Positions 1 through 9,600 of a stretch of DNA of 64,000 bases are shown piece after piece. The stretch comes from Pseudomonas hefeiensis (lineage in GTDB: Bacteria > Pseudomonadota > Gammaproteobacteria > Pseudomonadales > Pseudomonadaceae). The position numbers and the translations under genes are program-made. The number at the start of each line of letters is the position of its first letter. Positions within the stretch are counted from its first letter, which is position 1. The notes below the pieces were generated by a model. The model was given only the letters and a program-made list of their open reading frames with translations. It searched no databases and was not told the DNA's origin. Location: assembly GCF_030687835.1 (NCBI RefSeq), contig NZ_CP117449.1, positions 1,054,001 through 1,118,000 of the forward strand, written 5' to 3'.

Positions 1-23
1 ATTGAAGGGCAGGGGAAACTGAA

Positions 24-1076
24 ATGAGTAAATTCTGGAGCCCGTTCGTCAAGAACCTGGTGCCTTACGTGCCGGGCGAACAGCCGAAGCTGACCCGCCT
101 GGTCAAGCTCAACACCAACGAAAATCCCTACGGCCCTTCGCCCAAGGCCCTGGCGGCGATGCAAACCGAGCTGAACGATAACCTGCGCCTGTACCCGGAC
201 CCCAACAGCGATCTGCTGAAGAACGCCGTGGCCCGCTATTACGGTGTGCAGGGCAATCAAGTGTTCCTGGGCAACGGTTCGGACGAAGTGCTGGCGCACA
301 TTTTCCACGGGCTGCTGCAACACGATCAGCCGCTGTTGTTCCCGGACATCAGTTACAGCTTTTATCCGGTCTATTGCGGGCTGTACGGCATCCGGTTCGA
401 TGCAGTGCCGCTGGACGCGCAGTTCCGAATCGATCCGGCGGACTATGCCAAACCAAATGGGGGGATCATCTTCCCCAACCCGAATGCCCCAACCGGTTGC
501 CTGTTGGCCCTGGAGGCGGTCGAGCAGATCCTTAAAGCCAGTCCGGACTCGGTGGTGGTGGTCGATGAGGCCTATATCGACTTCGGTGGCGAGACTGCCA
601 TCAGTCTGGTGGACCGCTACCCGAACCTGCTGGTCACCCAGACCTTGTCCAAGTCCCGTTCATTGGCCGGGTTGCGAGTGGGCCTGGCGGTGGGCCATCC
701 GGATCTGATCGAAGCGCTGGAGCGGATCAAGAACAGCTTCAACTCCTACCCGTTGGATCGCCTGGCGAATGTCGGCGGCGCGGCGGCGTTCGATGATCGA
801 GAGCATTTTGAACAGACCTGCCGGTTGGTCATCGAGCACCGCGAATGGGTGGTGGCGCAACTGCAGGCCAAGGGTTTTGAAGTGTTGCCTTCGGCGGCCA
901 ACTTCATCTTCGTCCGTCACCCCCGGCACGATGCGGCAGGGCTGGCGGTGAAATTGCGCGAGCAAGGCGTGATCGTGCGGCACTTCAAGCAGGAACGGAT
1001 TGCCCAGTTCCTGCGGATCAGCATTGGCACGCCGGAGCAGAACCAGGCGCTGATCGAAGCCCTGGGTGAGCTCTAA
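24..1076 (+). CDS. hisC: Histidinol-phosphate aminotransferase
   Basis: PLP-dependent class I/II aminotransferase that converts imidazole-acetol phosphate and glutamate to histidinol phosphate, a late step of histidine biosynthesis in the cytosol. The 350-residue length is normal for HisC. The N-terminal '[11 protein letters not shown]' stretch, the '[10 protein letters not shown]' cofactor-binding segment and the PLP lysine in '[12 protein letters not shown]' (about residue 210) are present. An AGGGGAAACTGAA ribosome site precedes the ATG. In Pseudomonas the gene ends the hisG-hisD-hisC cluster beside algW. Here a receptor/DUF4198 pair lies between hisC and algW. hisG and hisD would be to the left of the window. 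Confidence 0.96.
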   Translation: MSKFWSPFVKNLVPYVPGEQPKLTRLVKLNTNENPYGPSPKALAAMQTELNDNLRLYPDPNSDLLKNAVARYYGVQGNQVFLGNGSDEVLAHIFHGLLQHDQPLLFPDISYSFYPVYCGLYGIRFDAVPLDAQFRIDPADYAKPNGGIIFPNPNAPTGCLLALEAVEQILKASPDSVVVVDEAYIDFGGETAISLVDRYPNLLVTQTLSKSRSLAGLRVGLAVGHPDLIEALERIKNSFNSYPLDRLANVGGAAAFDDREHFEQTCRLVIEHREWVVAQLQAKGFEVLPSAANFIFVRHPRHDAAGLAVKLREQGVIVRHFKQERIAQFLRISIGTPEQNQALIEALGEL

Positions 1077-1093
1077 AAGCCCGGTGAAAATCC

Positions 1094-1214
1094 CTGTGGG
1101 AGCAAGGCTTGCCCGCGATGGCGCAGTGCCAGTCAACTTAAATGTTGCCTGAGCTACCGCTATCGCGGGCAAGCCTTGCTCCCACAGGTCAATCTTTCCC
1201 ACAGGTCAATCTTT
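1094..1214. repeat. REPIN (inverted REP pair) plus 17-bp duplication
   Basis: Two REP arms face each other: CTGTGGGAGCAAGGCTTGCC at the left and its complement ending in CCCACAG at 1187. The right end is followed by a 17-bp direct duplication, CCCACAGGTCAATCTTT at 1181-1197 and again at 1198-1214. The element sits between the converging ends of hisC and the DUF4198 gene. Confidence 0.9.
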
Positions 1215-1244
1215 CCGACTGATTAATGTGTCTATTAGTCTGGG

Positions 1245-1964
1245 TTACTCGTGATGCTCTTCACCGAGGAATGTCAGCGAAGTAAACACCCCCCGCGTCG
1301 CTACGTCCTTATCGTCCTTGAGCGCGATTTCCATCTGCGCGGCGATCACATTCAACCCCTCGTTACGCACCAGCACCTTGGCCCGGCCTTCGGCGTCGGT
1401 TTCTGTTGAGACGGTATCGGGCGCGCTGCGGTAATCACCCACCAGCTTCACGCCGGCCGCCGGTTTGCCGTCCAGCAGCACCCGCACCGGCAATGACTGG
1501 CCCGGGCCTACGGTCAGCGGGTCGACTTCCGGCAGGATCAGGAACTTGACCTGATCGAGTTTCGGTAACTTCGCCCCCGGCTCGTAGATCGCCAGGCTGT
1601 ATTTGAAGGTGTGGGTCGATTCAATCGCCCCGGGCACCTTGCTGCGGCCTTCGTTGATCCATTTCTTGTCGGCGGTCTGGGACCACATGCCGTTGTCCAG
1701 TTCCACGGCCATCACGGCCGGTGGCTTGAGGGGTTGCAGGCGAGCATGGTCGGGCAGGCGTTCGACGGTGACCGGGATCATCTTGCCGCCCAGGTCATAG
1801 GCCCAGGCACCGCTGATTTTCTGCGCCTTGAAGGCATTGTCTTCGGCGCCGTGGCCGTAGATCACTTCGATGTTGCCGCGCCGTTGTTCGGTCCACAGGC
1901 CATGGGCCGAGGCTTGTGTGGCCAGGAACAGGCTGAGGAGGGCGAAGGTCTTGGGGTATTTCAT
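1245..1964 (-). CDS. DUF4198 periplasmic protein
   Basis: A 239-residue secreted protein. Residues 1-20 form a signal peptide (MKYPKTFALLSLFLATQASA, cut before HGLW). The mature N-terminus begins with His and the protein ends in a His/Glu-rich tail (LGEEHHE). The body fits the DUF4198 family (NikM/CbiM-associated, 'HGLWTEQR' start, beta-rich domain near the C-terminus), which is usually found next to metal transporters or TonB receptors. It lies 12 bp downstream of the TonB-receptor gene on the same strand, so the two are almost certainly one transcript. A role in periplasmic metal handling is inferred from this context and is not shown. An AAGGAAA ribosome site precedes the ATG. Confidence 0.8.
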   Translation of the reverse strand: MKYPKTFALLSLFLATQASAHGLWTEQRRGNIEVIYGHGAEDNAFKAQKISGAWAYDLGGKMIPVTVERLPDHARLQPLKPPAVMAVELDNGMWSQTADKKWINEGRSKVPGAIESTHTFKYSLAIYEPGAKLPKLDQVKFLILPEVDPLTVGPGQSLPVRVLLDGKPAAGVKLVGDYRSAPDTVSTETDAEGRAKVLVRNEGLNVIAAQMEIALKDDKDVATRGVFTSLTFLGEEHHE

Positions 1965-1976
1965 TGACTTTCCTTT

Positions 1977-4082
1977 TTACAGATCAAGGGTGAGGCTGAC
2001 GGTGAAGTTGCGCGGCTCGCCGGGGTTGACCCAGTAGTTGCTGTACGAGCGCTCGTAATATTTTTCGTCGAAGACGTTATTCAGGTTCAGGCCCACGGTG
2101 ACGTTGTCGCTGGCCTTGTAATGGGCCAGCAGATCCACTGTGTGGTAGGCCGGCAGTTGAAAATCGCTGCCGGCTTCGCCCGAGCGGTCCCCGACGTATG
2201 TGAATGCTGCACCAACGTCGGAACCGCGCAGGTGTCCGTCCTGAAATTCGTAGACGCCCAGCAGACTGCCGCTGCGCTTGGCGACGCCAAGGATCCGGCT
2301 GCCGGTGGGAATGGTTTCGTCACCCTTGGTCACCTCGGCATCGATGTAGGCGAAGGCGCCGATCACCCGGATGGCGTCAGTCACCTGTCCGGTGACCTGC
2401 AGGTCGAACCCCTGACTGCGGGCCTTGCCCATGGCGCGGCTGGCGTCAGTCCCCGGGTCCAACGCCAGGACGTTTTGCTTCTCTATATGGAATGCTGCCA
2501 GGGTGGTGCTCAGGCGGTCGTCGAATAGCTCGCTCTTGATTCCGACTTCATAGCCAACGCCTTCCTCCGGGTCGAAGGTCTTGCCACCGGCATCCAGGCC
2601 ATTGTTGGGCTTGAACGAGGTGGAGGCATTAGCGAACAACCCGACCTCGGGTGTCAGTTGATACAGCAGGCCGGCCCGCTGGGTGAAGGCGTCATGACGT
2701 TGGCGGCTGGTGAGCTGCGTGGTGTGATCGTCAATGCTCTGCTCGAAATGCTCATAACGCATACCGATCATCCCCCGCAGCTTGTCGGTGAAGACGATCT
2801 GGTCCTGAAGGTTTAGCGCGCGACTTTGTACACGCTCGAAGAAGTCGCTGCCGATACGCTCACCGGCGGGTTTCGGCTGGCCGTAGACCGGCTGATAGAT
2901 GTCGATGGGGTAACTGCCGCCATTGATCGTGGTCACGCGCTCGTTCTTGCGATAGTCCTCGTATTCGGTACCGATCAACAGTTCGTGCTGCCAAGGACCG
3001 AGGTCGAGCAGCCCGCGTAATTCAAGCTGGGTAATGCTGTCGTGCCAATTGTTGTCGCGCTCGCGGTAGCGGCGGTTCACCGTACGACCGTCGGCGTTCA
3101 GCGGCCGCGCTTCTGAGGCGAATCCCCAGAGTTCGCCCTGCTTGTAATGGCTGGCCAGGCGCAATTGCCAGGCGTCGTTAAGCTGATGTTCGAGGGCGGC
3201 CTGGAGCATGTTGTTGTGGTTGTCGATGTCGCCGTCGTTGGGTTCGCCCAGGAAGGTCGAGCGGGAAACCCCGCTCCAACGGTTGTTCGGCGCAACGATG
3301 CCGCGATCGAACGTTGAACTGTGGCGCACGATTTCGCTTTCCAGCAGCAGGCGCGTGTCGGGGCTCAGCTGCCAGTTAAGGGAGGGGGCAACGAAGACGC
3401 GCTTGCTCTGGACGTGATCGCGAAAGCTATGATTGTCCTCGACCGCCAGGTTGACCCGCGACAGCAGGTTGCCTTCGGCGTCCAGAGGCGTGTTGATGTC
3501 CAGCGCGGTGCGGTAGCGATCCCAGCTACCGGCGCTGGTTTGCAGGGTGGTGAAGGCTTCGGGCTGGGGTTTCTTGGTGACGATGTTCACGGTGCCGCCG
3601 GGGTCGCCGCGCCCGTAAAGGCTGGCCGCCGGACCTTTGAGCACCTCGATGCGCTCAATGCTGGCCGCGTCCGGGGTACTCGGATAACCGCGGTTGGCGC
3701 TAAAGCCGTCCTTGTAGAATTCCGAAGTGGTAAAGCCACGCACGCTGTATTCGTAGAGTGTCAGGCCGCCGAAGTTGTTTTGCTTGGACACGCCGCCAGC
3801 ATATTCCAGGGCCCGTTCAACGTTGGTGCTGCCCAGGTCCTTGAGGACGCTGGCGGGAATCACGCTGATCGATTGCGGGATGTCCCGCAGGGCGGTGTCG
3901 GTTTTGGTGGCGCTGGCGGAGCGAGTGGCGCGATAGCCCGTTACGGGACCGGTAGGGGATTCGTAGTCGGCAGAGACATTGATGGCGTCCAGTTCCATCG
4001 GCTGGATTTCCTCGGCGATTACCGGGTCACCCAGCAGACCCAAGGCCAGGCTGGCGAGGGAAATCCGTTTTAGAGATGACAT
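1977..4082 (-). CDS. TonB-dependent siderophore-type outer-membrane receptor
   Basis: A 701-residue outer-membrane receptor. Residues 1-24 are a signal peptide, followed by a TonB-box region, a plug domain ('TDTALRDIPQSISVIP', 'ERIEVLKGPAASLYGRGDPGGTVN') and a 22-strand barrel ending in the aromatic-rich 'NFTVSLTLDL'. The plug fits the ferric-siderophore (FhuA/FpvA-like) subfamily; the ligand cannot be told. I chose the ATG at 4082 (MSSLKRISL...) over an in-frame ATG 11 codons upstream, because the latter adds a non-signal-like extension that lies inside an inverted repeat. The DUF4198 gene follows immediately. Expression is likely metal-controlled through the 4083-4121 dyad. Confidence 0.9.
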   Translation of the reverse strand: MSSLKRISLASLALGLLGDPVIAEEIQPMELDAINVSADYESPTGPVTGYRATRSASATKTDTALRDIPQSISVIPASVLKDLGSTNVERALEYAGGVSKQNNFGGLTLYEYSVRGFTTSEFYKDGFSANRGYPSTPDAASIERIEVLKGPAASLYGRGDPGGTVNIVTKKPQPEAFTTLQTSAGSWDRYRTALDINTPLDAEGNLLSRVNLAVEDNHSFRDHVQSKRVFVAPSLNWQLSPDTRLLLESEIVRHSSTFDRGIVAPNNRWSGVSRSTFLGEPNDGDIDNHNNMLQAALEHQLNDAWQLRLASHYKQGELWGFASEARPLNADGRTVNRRYRERDNNWHDSITQLELRGLLDLGPWQHELLIGTEYEDYRKNERVTTINGGSYPIDIYQPVYGQPKPAGERIGSDFFERVQSRALNLQDQIVFTDKLRGMIGMRYEHFEQSIDDHTTQLTSRQRHDAFTQRAGLLYQLTPEVGLFANASTSFKPNNGLDAGGKTFDPEEGVGYEVGIKSELFDDRLSTTLAAFHIEKQNVLALDPGTDASRAMGKARSQGFDLQVTGQVTDAIRVIGAFAYIDAEVTKGDETIPTGSRILGVAKRSGSLLGVYEFQDGHLRGSDVGAAFTYVGDRSGEAGSDFQLPAYHTVDLLAHYKASDNVTVGLNLNNVFDEKYYERSYSNYWVNPGEPRNFTVSLTLDL

Positions 4083-4121
4083 GTTATGTTGTTCCAATTC
4101 CAAGAATTGAAACAATATAAC
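4083..4121 (-). promoter_or_regulatory. Long imperfect inverted repeat abutting the receptor start codon
   Basis: An 18-nt left arm (4083-4100) and an 18-nt right arm (4104-4121) are complementary except at two positions, with a 3-nt spacer CAA. The core CAATTC-CAA-GAATTG is perfect. The dyad overlaps the leader, the probable Shine-Dalgarno GGAA and a TATATT-like -10, so it could be an operator or an RNA hairpin. The outer part GTTATATTGTTTC matches 11 of 13 positions of a Zur-type GTTATAWYRTAAC half as I remember that consensus. That assignment is tentative. Confidence 0.55.
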
Positions 4122-4181
4122 ACTACCAATGAGAATTTATGCTATTGCTGACTTACTAAAATAATCGAGGCGAACACGTTT

Positions 4182-4240
4182 TTTGTGGCGAGGGAGTGGC
4201 CGCCGCGTCTGCGACGCTGCGCTAAATCCCCTCGCCACAA
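4182..4240. repeat. Dispersed inverted repeat, TTGTGGCGAGGGA class
   Basis: Arms TTGTGGCGAGGGA and TCCCCTCGCCACAA face each other about 30 bp apart. This is a second dispersed repeat class of fluorescent pseudomonads, different from the GTGGGAGC REP. A half copy occurs near 53833-53864. Confidence 0.7.
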
Positions 4241-4276
4241 GGGACTTTTGGCCGGCAAGCCGTTCCTATCGCGCAG

Positions 4277-5437
4277 TTACTCTTCTTCCTTGAGCACCAC
4301 CGGTGCCGGCGGTGGGCGCAAACCGATTTCAGCGGTGAGCTTGAGCTCCTTGCCGTTGCGCATCACTTGGATGGTGACTTTGTCGGTGGGCTTGATCCGC
4401 GCCACCTGGTTCATCGAGCGGCGACCGTCGCCGGCCGGTTCGCCGTCGATGTTCAGGATCACATCGCCCAGTTGCAGGCCTGCCTTCTGGGCCGGGCCAT
4501 CGCGGAATATGCCTGCCACCACGATCCCGGGACGCCCGGACAGGCCGAAAGATTCCGCCAGCTCCTGGGACAGCGGCTGGACTTCAATACCCAGCCAGCC
4601 ACGAATCACCTGGCCATGTTCGATGATGGACTTCATCACTTCCATCGCCAGTTTCACCGGAATCGCAAAACCGATGCCCTGGCTGCCGCCGGATTTGGAG
4701 AAGATTGCGGTGTTGATCCCGGTAAGGTTTCCGTTGGCATCCACCAGCGCGCCGCCCGAGTTGCCGGGGTTGATCGCGGCATCGGTCTGGATGAAGTCTT
4801 CGTAATTGTTCAGGCCCAATTGATTGCGCCCAGTGGCGCTGATGATGCCCATGGTCACGGTCTGGCCCACGCCGAAGGGGTTGCCGATGGCCAGGGCGAC
4901 ATCGCCAATGCGGATGCTGTCCGAACGCCCGATGGTGATGGCCGGCAGGTTCTTCAGGTCGATTTTCAGCACCGCGAGGTCGGTTTCCGGGTCGCTGCCG
5001 ATCACCCGGGCCAGGGTTTCGCGACCATCCTTGAGGGCCACCACGATCTGGTCGGCACCGCTGGTGACGTGGTTGTTGGTCAGGATATAACCTTCGGGGC
5101 TCATGATCACGCCCGACCCCAGGCTCGACTCCATGCGTTTCTGCTTGGGTGAGTTGTCACCGAAGAAGCGCCGGAACTGCGGGTCTTCGAACAGTGGATG
5201 GTTGGATTTGTTGACGACCTTGGTGGTGTACAGATTGACCACGGCCGGTGCGGCGGTTGTCACGGCATCGGCATAGGACACCGGCCCCTGCTGCAGCGCC
5301 TTGGTCTGTGGCGCTTGCTGCAGATTGACGTCCAGGCTCGGCAGGCCGACCCACTCCGGATAACGCTGGATAATCAGTAGAGCGACAAGCACGCCGGCCA
5401 ACAGAGGCCAGCCGGAAAAACGCAGCGCCTTGAGCAT
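4277..5437 (-). CDS. algW: Site-1 periplasmic serine protease AlgW (DegS-like)
   Basis: Membrane-anchored trypsin-like protease that cleaves the anti-sigma factor MucA and so releases the envelope-stress sigma factor AlgU. The 386-residue protein has one N-terminal anchor helix (residues 10-24), a protease domain with the catalytic triad His123 (NNHV), Asp153 (ETDLAVLK) and Ser227 (GNSGG), and a single PDZ domain (about 275-370). One PDZ rather than two separates AlgW/DegS from MucD/DegP. The position between hisC and nif3/cysD matches P. aeruginosa (PA4446). An AGGACG ribosome site precedes the ATG. The gene is transcribed away from nif3, with about 100 bp between starts. Confidence 0.94.
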   Translation of the reverse strand: MLKALRFSGWPLLAGVLVALLIIQRYPEWVGLPSLDVNLQQAPQTKALQQGPVSYADAVTTAAPAVVNLYTTKVVNKSNHPLFEDPQFRRFFGDNSPKQKRMESSLGSGVIMSPEGYILTNNHVTSGADQIVVALKDGRETLARVIGSDPETDLAVLKIDLKNLPAITIGRSDSIRIGDVALAIGNPFGVGQTVTMGIISATGRNQLGLNNYEDFIQTDAAINPGNSGGALVDANGNLTGINTAIFSKSGGSQGIGFAIPVKLAMEVMKSIIEHGQVIRGWLGIEVQPLSQELAESFGLSGRPGIVVAGIFRDGPAQKAGLQLGDVILNIDGEPAGDGRRSMNQVARIKPTDKVTIQVMRNGKELKLTAEIGLRPPPAPVVLKEEE

Positions 5438-5541
5438 TAAGCACGTCCTACAAAGGTTGCAGGCGGAGTGAGACCGCCCATAATGTCGCGCATTATACGA
5501 GGCCGCGCGCGCCTCTGAACGGGATATTTAGGAGTCTTTTC

Positions 5542-6300
5542 ATGGCCGTAGCCCTGAACACCCTGGTAGAAGAAGCGGATCGTTATCTGGCCGCCGCCAG
5601 GATTGCCGATTACTGCCCCAACGGTTTGCAGGTCGAAGGCGCCCCTCAGGTGACGCGCATTGTCAGCGGCGTGACTGCCAGCCAGGCGTTGCTCGATGCT
5701 GCAGTGGAGGCTGACGCTGATCTGGTGCTGGTGCATCACGGGTATTTCTGGAAAGGCGAAAATCCGTGCGTCACCGGCATGAAGCAGCGTCGCCTTAAAA
5801 CCCTGCTCAAGCACGATATCAGCCTGCTGGCCTATCACTTGCCGCTGGATCTGCATGCCGAGGTGGGCAATAACGTGCAATTGGCCCGCCAGTTGGACAT
5901 CACCGTCGAGGGGCCGCTGGACCCGGACAACCCCAAGGTCGTCGGCCTGGTGGGTTCCTTGTCCGAAGCGATGACACCTCGGGACTTCGCCCGTAAAGTG
6001 CAGGAAGTCATGGGCCGCGAGCCTTTACTGATCGAAGGCGAGCAGATGATCCGCCGGGTCGGCTGGTGCACCGGCGGGGGCCAGGGCTACATCGATCAGG
6101 CAGTGCTGGCTGGGGTTGATCTGTACCTCAGCGGCGAAGCGTCCGAGCAGACTTTCCACAGCGCCCGGGAAAACGGCATCAGCTTCATCGCCGCCGGGCA
6201 CCATGCGACCGAACGCTACGGTGTGCAGGCGCTGGGCGATTACCTGGCGCGGCGCTTTGCCTTGGAACACATCTTCATTGATTGCCCGAATCCGATCTGA
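5542..6300 (+). CDS. Nif3-like dinuclear metal centre protein
   Basis: A 252-residue protein of the Nif3/YbgI (DUF34) family, which forms toroidal hexamers with a two-metal site. The precise biochemical role is unsettled; GTP cyclohydrolase-like and metal-chaperone roles have been proposed. The metal ligands are visible: 'LVLVHHGYFW' (His pair, about residues 64-65), Asp in 'YHLPLDLHAE', and the C-terminal 'AAGHHATERYG' with His and Glu. Length is normal. An AGGAG ribosome site lies 7 nt before the ATG. The gene is divergent from algW and upstream of cysD, as in P. aeruginosa (PA4445). Confidence 0.92.
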   Translation: MAVALNTLVEEADRYLAAARIADYCPNGLQVEGAPQVTRIVSGVTASQALLDAAVEADADLVLVHHGYFWKGENPCVTGMKQRRLKTLLKHDISLLAYHLPLDLHAEVGNNVQLARQLDITVEGPLDPDNPKVVGLVGSLSEAMTPRDFARKVQEVMGREPLLIEGEQMIRRVGWCTGGGQGYIDQAVLAGVDLYLSGEASEQTFHSARENGISFIAAGHHATERYGVQALGDYLARRFALEHIFIDCPNPI

Positions 6301-6330
6301 CTAACGCTGAACTGAATGCGGGAGCGGGTC

Positions 6331-6431
6331 TGTGGAAGCAAAGCTTGCTCGCGATGACGTCGGCACATGCAACACCGCTATCGCGAGCAAGCTTTGCTCC
6401 CACAGAGGCTCCCACAGAGGCTCCCACAGAG
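6331..6431. repeat. REPIN with tripled 12-bp right end
   Basis: A left arm TGTGGAAGCAAAGCTTGCTC pairs with a right arm GAGCAAGCTTTGCTCCCACA. The right end is followed by extra copies, so that the 12-mer GCTCCCACAGAG occurs three times in tandem (6396-6431). The element lies between nif3 and the cysD promoter. Confidence 0.85.
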
Positions 6432-6575
6432 TCCACCGCAATGCCCGAACCCCCAGGCATATCCATATGCTGTTTCGATCTAGTTGGCGCCCTGATTAGA
6501 AGAGGTTGCTGTGCTAGGATTCCCCGCTCGAACACGGCCCGCTGGCCGTTCATAAGAAAGTTTTCGTGAGTAGCC

Positions 6576-7493
6576 ATGGTCGACAAACTGACGCATCTGA
6601 AACAGCTGGAGGCGGAAAGCATCCACATCATCCGCGAGGTGGCCGCCGAGTTCGATAACCCGGTGATGCTGTACTCCATCGGTAAAGACTCCGCCGTGAT
6701 GCTGCACCTGGCACGCAAGGCGTTTTTCCCCGGCAAGCTGCCGTTTCCGGTGATGCATGTCGACACCCGCTGGAAATTCCAGGAAATGTACAAGTTCCGC
6801 GACCGCATGGTTGAAGAACTGGGCCTGGACCTGATCACTCACGTGAACCCGGACGGCGTGGCGCAAGGTATCAACCCGTTTACTCACGGTAGTGCCAAGC
6901 ACACCGACATCATGAAGACCGAAGGCCTGAAACAGGCTTTGGACAAGCATGGTTTCGACGCCGCTTTTGGTGGTGCCCGCCGCGATGAAGAGAAATCCCG
7001 CGCCAAGGAGCGCGTGTACTCGTTCCGCGACAGCAAGCATCGCTGGGATCCGAAGAACCAGCGCCCGGAGCTGTGGAACGTCTACAACGGCAAGGTCAAC
7101 AAGGGCGAGTCGATCCGGGTATTCCCCCTGTCGAACTGGACCGAATTGGATATCTGGCAATACATCTACCTCGAAGGCATCCCGATCGTGCCGCTGTACT
7201 TCGCCGCCGAGCGTGAAGTGATCGAGAAGAACGGCACGCTGATCATGATTGACGACGAGCGCATCCTCGAGCACCTGTCCGATGAAGACAAAGCCCGTAT
7301 CGTCAAAAAGAAAGTGCGTTTCCGTACCCTTGGCTGCTACCCGTTGACGGGCGCGGTGGAGTCCGAGGCCGAAAGCCTGACGGACATCATTCAGGAAATG
7401 CTCCTGACGCGAACTTCCGAGCGCCAGGGCCGGGTCATCGACCACGATGGCGCAGGCTCGATGGAAGATAAGAAACGTCAAGGTTATTTCTAA
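6576..7493 (+). CDS. cysD: Sulfate adenylyltransferase subunit 2
   Basis: Small subunit of ATP sulfurylase. With the CysN GTPase it forms adenylyl sulfate (APS) from sulfate and ATP in the cytosol. The 305-residue protein belongs to the PAPS-reductase/PP-loop family: '[12 protein letters not shown]' (SxGKDS pyrophosphate loop, about residues 28-33), '[15 protein letters not shown]' and '[14 protein letters not shown]' are all typical. cysNC follows after 9 bp, so they are co-transcribed. CysB control is expected for the operon, but I could not define a CysB site by eye. Confidence 0.97.
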   Translation: MVDKLTHLKQLEAESIHIIREVAAEFDNPVMLYSIGKDSAVMLHLARKAFFPGKLPFPVMHVDTRWKFQEMYKFRDRMVEELGLDLITHVNPDGVAQGINPFTHGSAKHTDIMKTEGLKQALDKHGFDAAFGGARRDEEKSRAKERVYSFRDSKHRWDPKNQRPELWNVYNGKVNKGESIRVFPLSNWTELDIWQYIYLEGIPIVPLYFAAEREVIEKNGTLIMIDDERILEHLSDEDKARIVKKKVRFRTLGCYPLTGAVESEAESLTDIIQEMLLTRTSERQGRVIDHDGAGSMEDKKRQGYF

Positions 7494-7502
7494 GGGGCTG
7501 TC

Positions 7503-9401
7503 ATGTCGCATCAATCTGATTTGATCAGCGAGGACATCCTCGCTTACCTGGGCCAGCACGAGCGCAAAGAGCTGCTGCGTTTTTTGACCTGCGGTAACGT
7601 CGACGACGGCAAGAGCACCCTGATCGGGCGCTTGCTGCACGACTCCAAGATGATCTACGAAGATCACCTGGAAGCTATCACCCGCGATTCGAAGAAAGTC
7701 GGCACCACCGGTGATGACATCGACCTGGCGCTGCTGGTCGACGGCCTGCAGGCTGAGCGCGAGCAAGGCATCACCATCGATGTTGCGTACCGCTATTTCT
7801 CCACGGCCAAGCGCAAGTTCGTCATCGCCGACACCCCCGGCCATGAGCAGTACACCCGCAACATGGCCACCGGTGCTTCCACCTGTGACCTGGCGATCAT
7901 TCTGGTGGATGCCCGCTACGGCGTGCAGACCCAGACCCGTCGCCACAGCTTCATCGCCTCGTTGCTGGGCATCAAGCACATCGTCGTGGCCATCAACAAG
8001 ATGGACCTCAAGGACTTTGACCAAGGCGTGTTCGAGTCGATCAAGGCCGACTACCTGAAGTTCGCCGAAGGCTTGAAGATGAAGCCCACCAGCATGCACT
8101 TTGTGCCGATGTCGGCCCTCAAAGGCGACAACGTGGTGAACAGGTCCGAGCGCTCGCCGTGGTACACCGGCCAGTCGCTGATGGAAATCCTCGAGACCGT
8201 GGAAGTGGCGGGTGACCGTAACTTCACCGACCTGCGTTTCCCGGTGCAGTACGTCAATCGTCCGAACCTGAACTTCCGCGGTTTTGCCGGCACCCTGGCC
8301 AGCGGCATCGTGCACAAGGGCGACGAAGTGGTGGTGCTGCCTTCGGGCAAGAGCAGCCGCGTTAAATCCATCGTCACCTTCGAAGGCGAGCTGGAACACG
8401 CCGGCCCTGGCCAGGCCGTGACGCTGACCATGGAAGACGAGATCGACATCTCCCGTGGCGACCTGCTGGTGCATGCCGACAGCGTGCCGCCGGTCACCGA
8501 CAGCTTCGAAGCGATGCTGGTGTGGATGGCCGAAGAGCCCATGCTGCCGGGCAAGAAATACGACATCAAGCGCGCCACCAGTTACGTACCGGGCTCGATT
8601 GCCAGCATTGTTAACAAGGTCGACGTGAATACCTTGGAAGAAGGCCCGGCCAGCGCGTTGCAGCTCAACGAAATTGGCAAGGTGAAGATCGCCCTGGATG
8701 CGCCGATCGCCCTGGATGGTTACGAGAGCAATCGCACCACCGGCGCGTTCATCATCATCGATCGCCTGACTAATGGCACGGTGGGCGCCGGCATGATCGT
8801 GGCCCAGCCTTTGGCCCACGGCCACAGTACCCATCACGGCAAACTGGCCCACGTGTCGGTGGAAGAACGCGCCCAGCGCTTCGGCCAGCAACCGGCCACG
8901 GTGCTGTTCAGCGGCCTGTCGGGCGCTGGCAAAAGCACGCTGGCCTATGCGGTGGAACGCAAACTGTTCGACATGGGCCGTGCGGTCTTCGTGCTCGATG
9001 GCCAGAACCTGCGTCATGACTTGAACAAGGGCTTGCCGCAGGACCGTGCCGGGCGTACTGAAAACTGGCGTCGGGCGGCTCATGTCGCCCGCCAGTTCAA
9101 CGAAGCCGGGCTGCTGACCCTCGCCGCGTTCGTCGCGCCGAATGCAGAAGGGCGCGAGCAGGCCAAAGACCTGATCGGCAAGGAACGTCTGCTGACGGTC
9201 TATGTCCAGGCCTCGCCAATCGTCTGCGCCCAGCGTGATCCGCAAGGCCTGTACGCTGCTGCCGGCGACAACATCCCCGGTGAGTCTTTCCCGTATGACG
9301 TGCCGCTGGACGCCGATCTGGTGATCGACACCCAGGCGCTGTCGTTGGAAGAGAGCGTCAAGCAAGTGCTGGATCTGCTGCGCAAGCGTGGGGCGATCTA
9401 A
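7503..9401 (+). CDS. cysNC: Bifunctional sulfate adenylyltransferase subunit 1 / APS kinase
   Basis: A 632-residue fusion. The N-terminal EF-Tu-like GTPase (CysN) has G1 'GNVDDGKST' (residues 31-39), G3 'DTPGHEQY' and G4 'NKMD', followed by two beta-barrel domains. The C-terminal APS kinase (CysC) begins near residue 460 with the P-loop 'GLSGAGKST' (about 470) and ends with '[13 protein letters not shown]'. The protein couples GTP hydrolysis to APS formation and then phosphorylates APS to PAPS. The fused arrangement is normal in Pseudomonas. It follows cysD by 9 bp and is closed by the 9439-9476 terminator. Confidence 0.97.
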   Translation: MSHQSDLISEDILAYLGQHERKELLRFLTCGNVDDGKSTLIGRLLHDSKMIYEDHLEAITRDSKKVGTTGDDIDLALLVDGLQAEREQGITIDVAYRYFSTAKRKFVIADTPGHEQYTRNMATGASTCDLAIILVDARYGVQTQTRRHSFIASLLGIKHIVVAINKMDLKDFDQGVFESIKADYLKFAEGLKMKPTSMHFVPMSALKGDNVVNRSERSPWYTGQSLMEILETVEVAGDRNFTDLRFPVQYVNRPNLNFRGFAGTLASGIVHKGDEVVVLPSGKSSRVKSIVTFEGELEHAGPGQAVTLTMEDEIDISRGDLLVHADSVPPVTDSFEAMLVWMAEEPMLPGKKYDIKRATSYVPGSIASIVNKVDVNTLEEGPASALQLNEIGKVKIALDAPIALDGYESNRTTGAFIIIDRLTNGTVGAGMIVAQPLAHGHSTHHGKLAHVSVEERAQRFGQQPATVLFSGLSGAGKSTLAYAVERKLFDMGRAVFVLDGQNLRHDLNKGLPQDRAGRTENWRRAAHVARQFNEAGLLTLAAFVAPNAEGREQAKDLIGKERLLTVYVQASPIVCAQRDPQGLYAAAGDNIPGESFPYDVPLDADLVIDTQALSLEESVKQVLDLLRKRGAI

Positions 9402-9438
9402 GGAACGCCGCTGCAAGCTTCTAGCTTCAAGCGACAAG

Positions 9439-9476
9439 AAAAAGCCCGCAGATGAGTGATCGTCTGCGGGCTTTTT
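9439..9476 (+). terminator. Rho-independent terminator after cysNC
   Basis: AAAAAGCCCGCAGA (9439-9452) pairs perfectly with TCTGCGGGCTTTTT (9463-9476), with a 10-nt loop and further T residues. The A-run on the other side lets it work in both orientations. Confidence 0.93.
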
Positions 9477-9502
9477 GTTTATCTGGAGCTCAACTCGGTC
9501 AA

Positions 9503-9594
9503 CTGTGGGAGCGGGCTTGCTCGCGAAGGCGGTGTATCAGCTAACAAATATGCTGTCTGACACTCCGCCTTCGCGAGCAAGCCCGCTCCCACAG
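9503..9594. repeat. REPIN
   Basis: A classical inverted REP pair: CTGTGGGAGCGGGCTTGCTC, about 50 bp of spacer, then the exact complement GAGCAAGCCCGCTCCCACAG. It lies between the converging cysNC and acyltransferase genes. Confidence 0.93.
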
Positions 9595-9600
9595 GGGGAG

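Noticed and set aside
6480..9437. A 985-codon open frame on the minus strand across cysD and cysNC
   Set aside because: It is a mirror of the strongly biased codons of cysD/cysNC, has no domain or ribosome site, and the plus-strand genes are certain.
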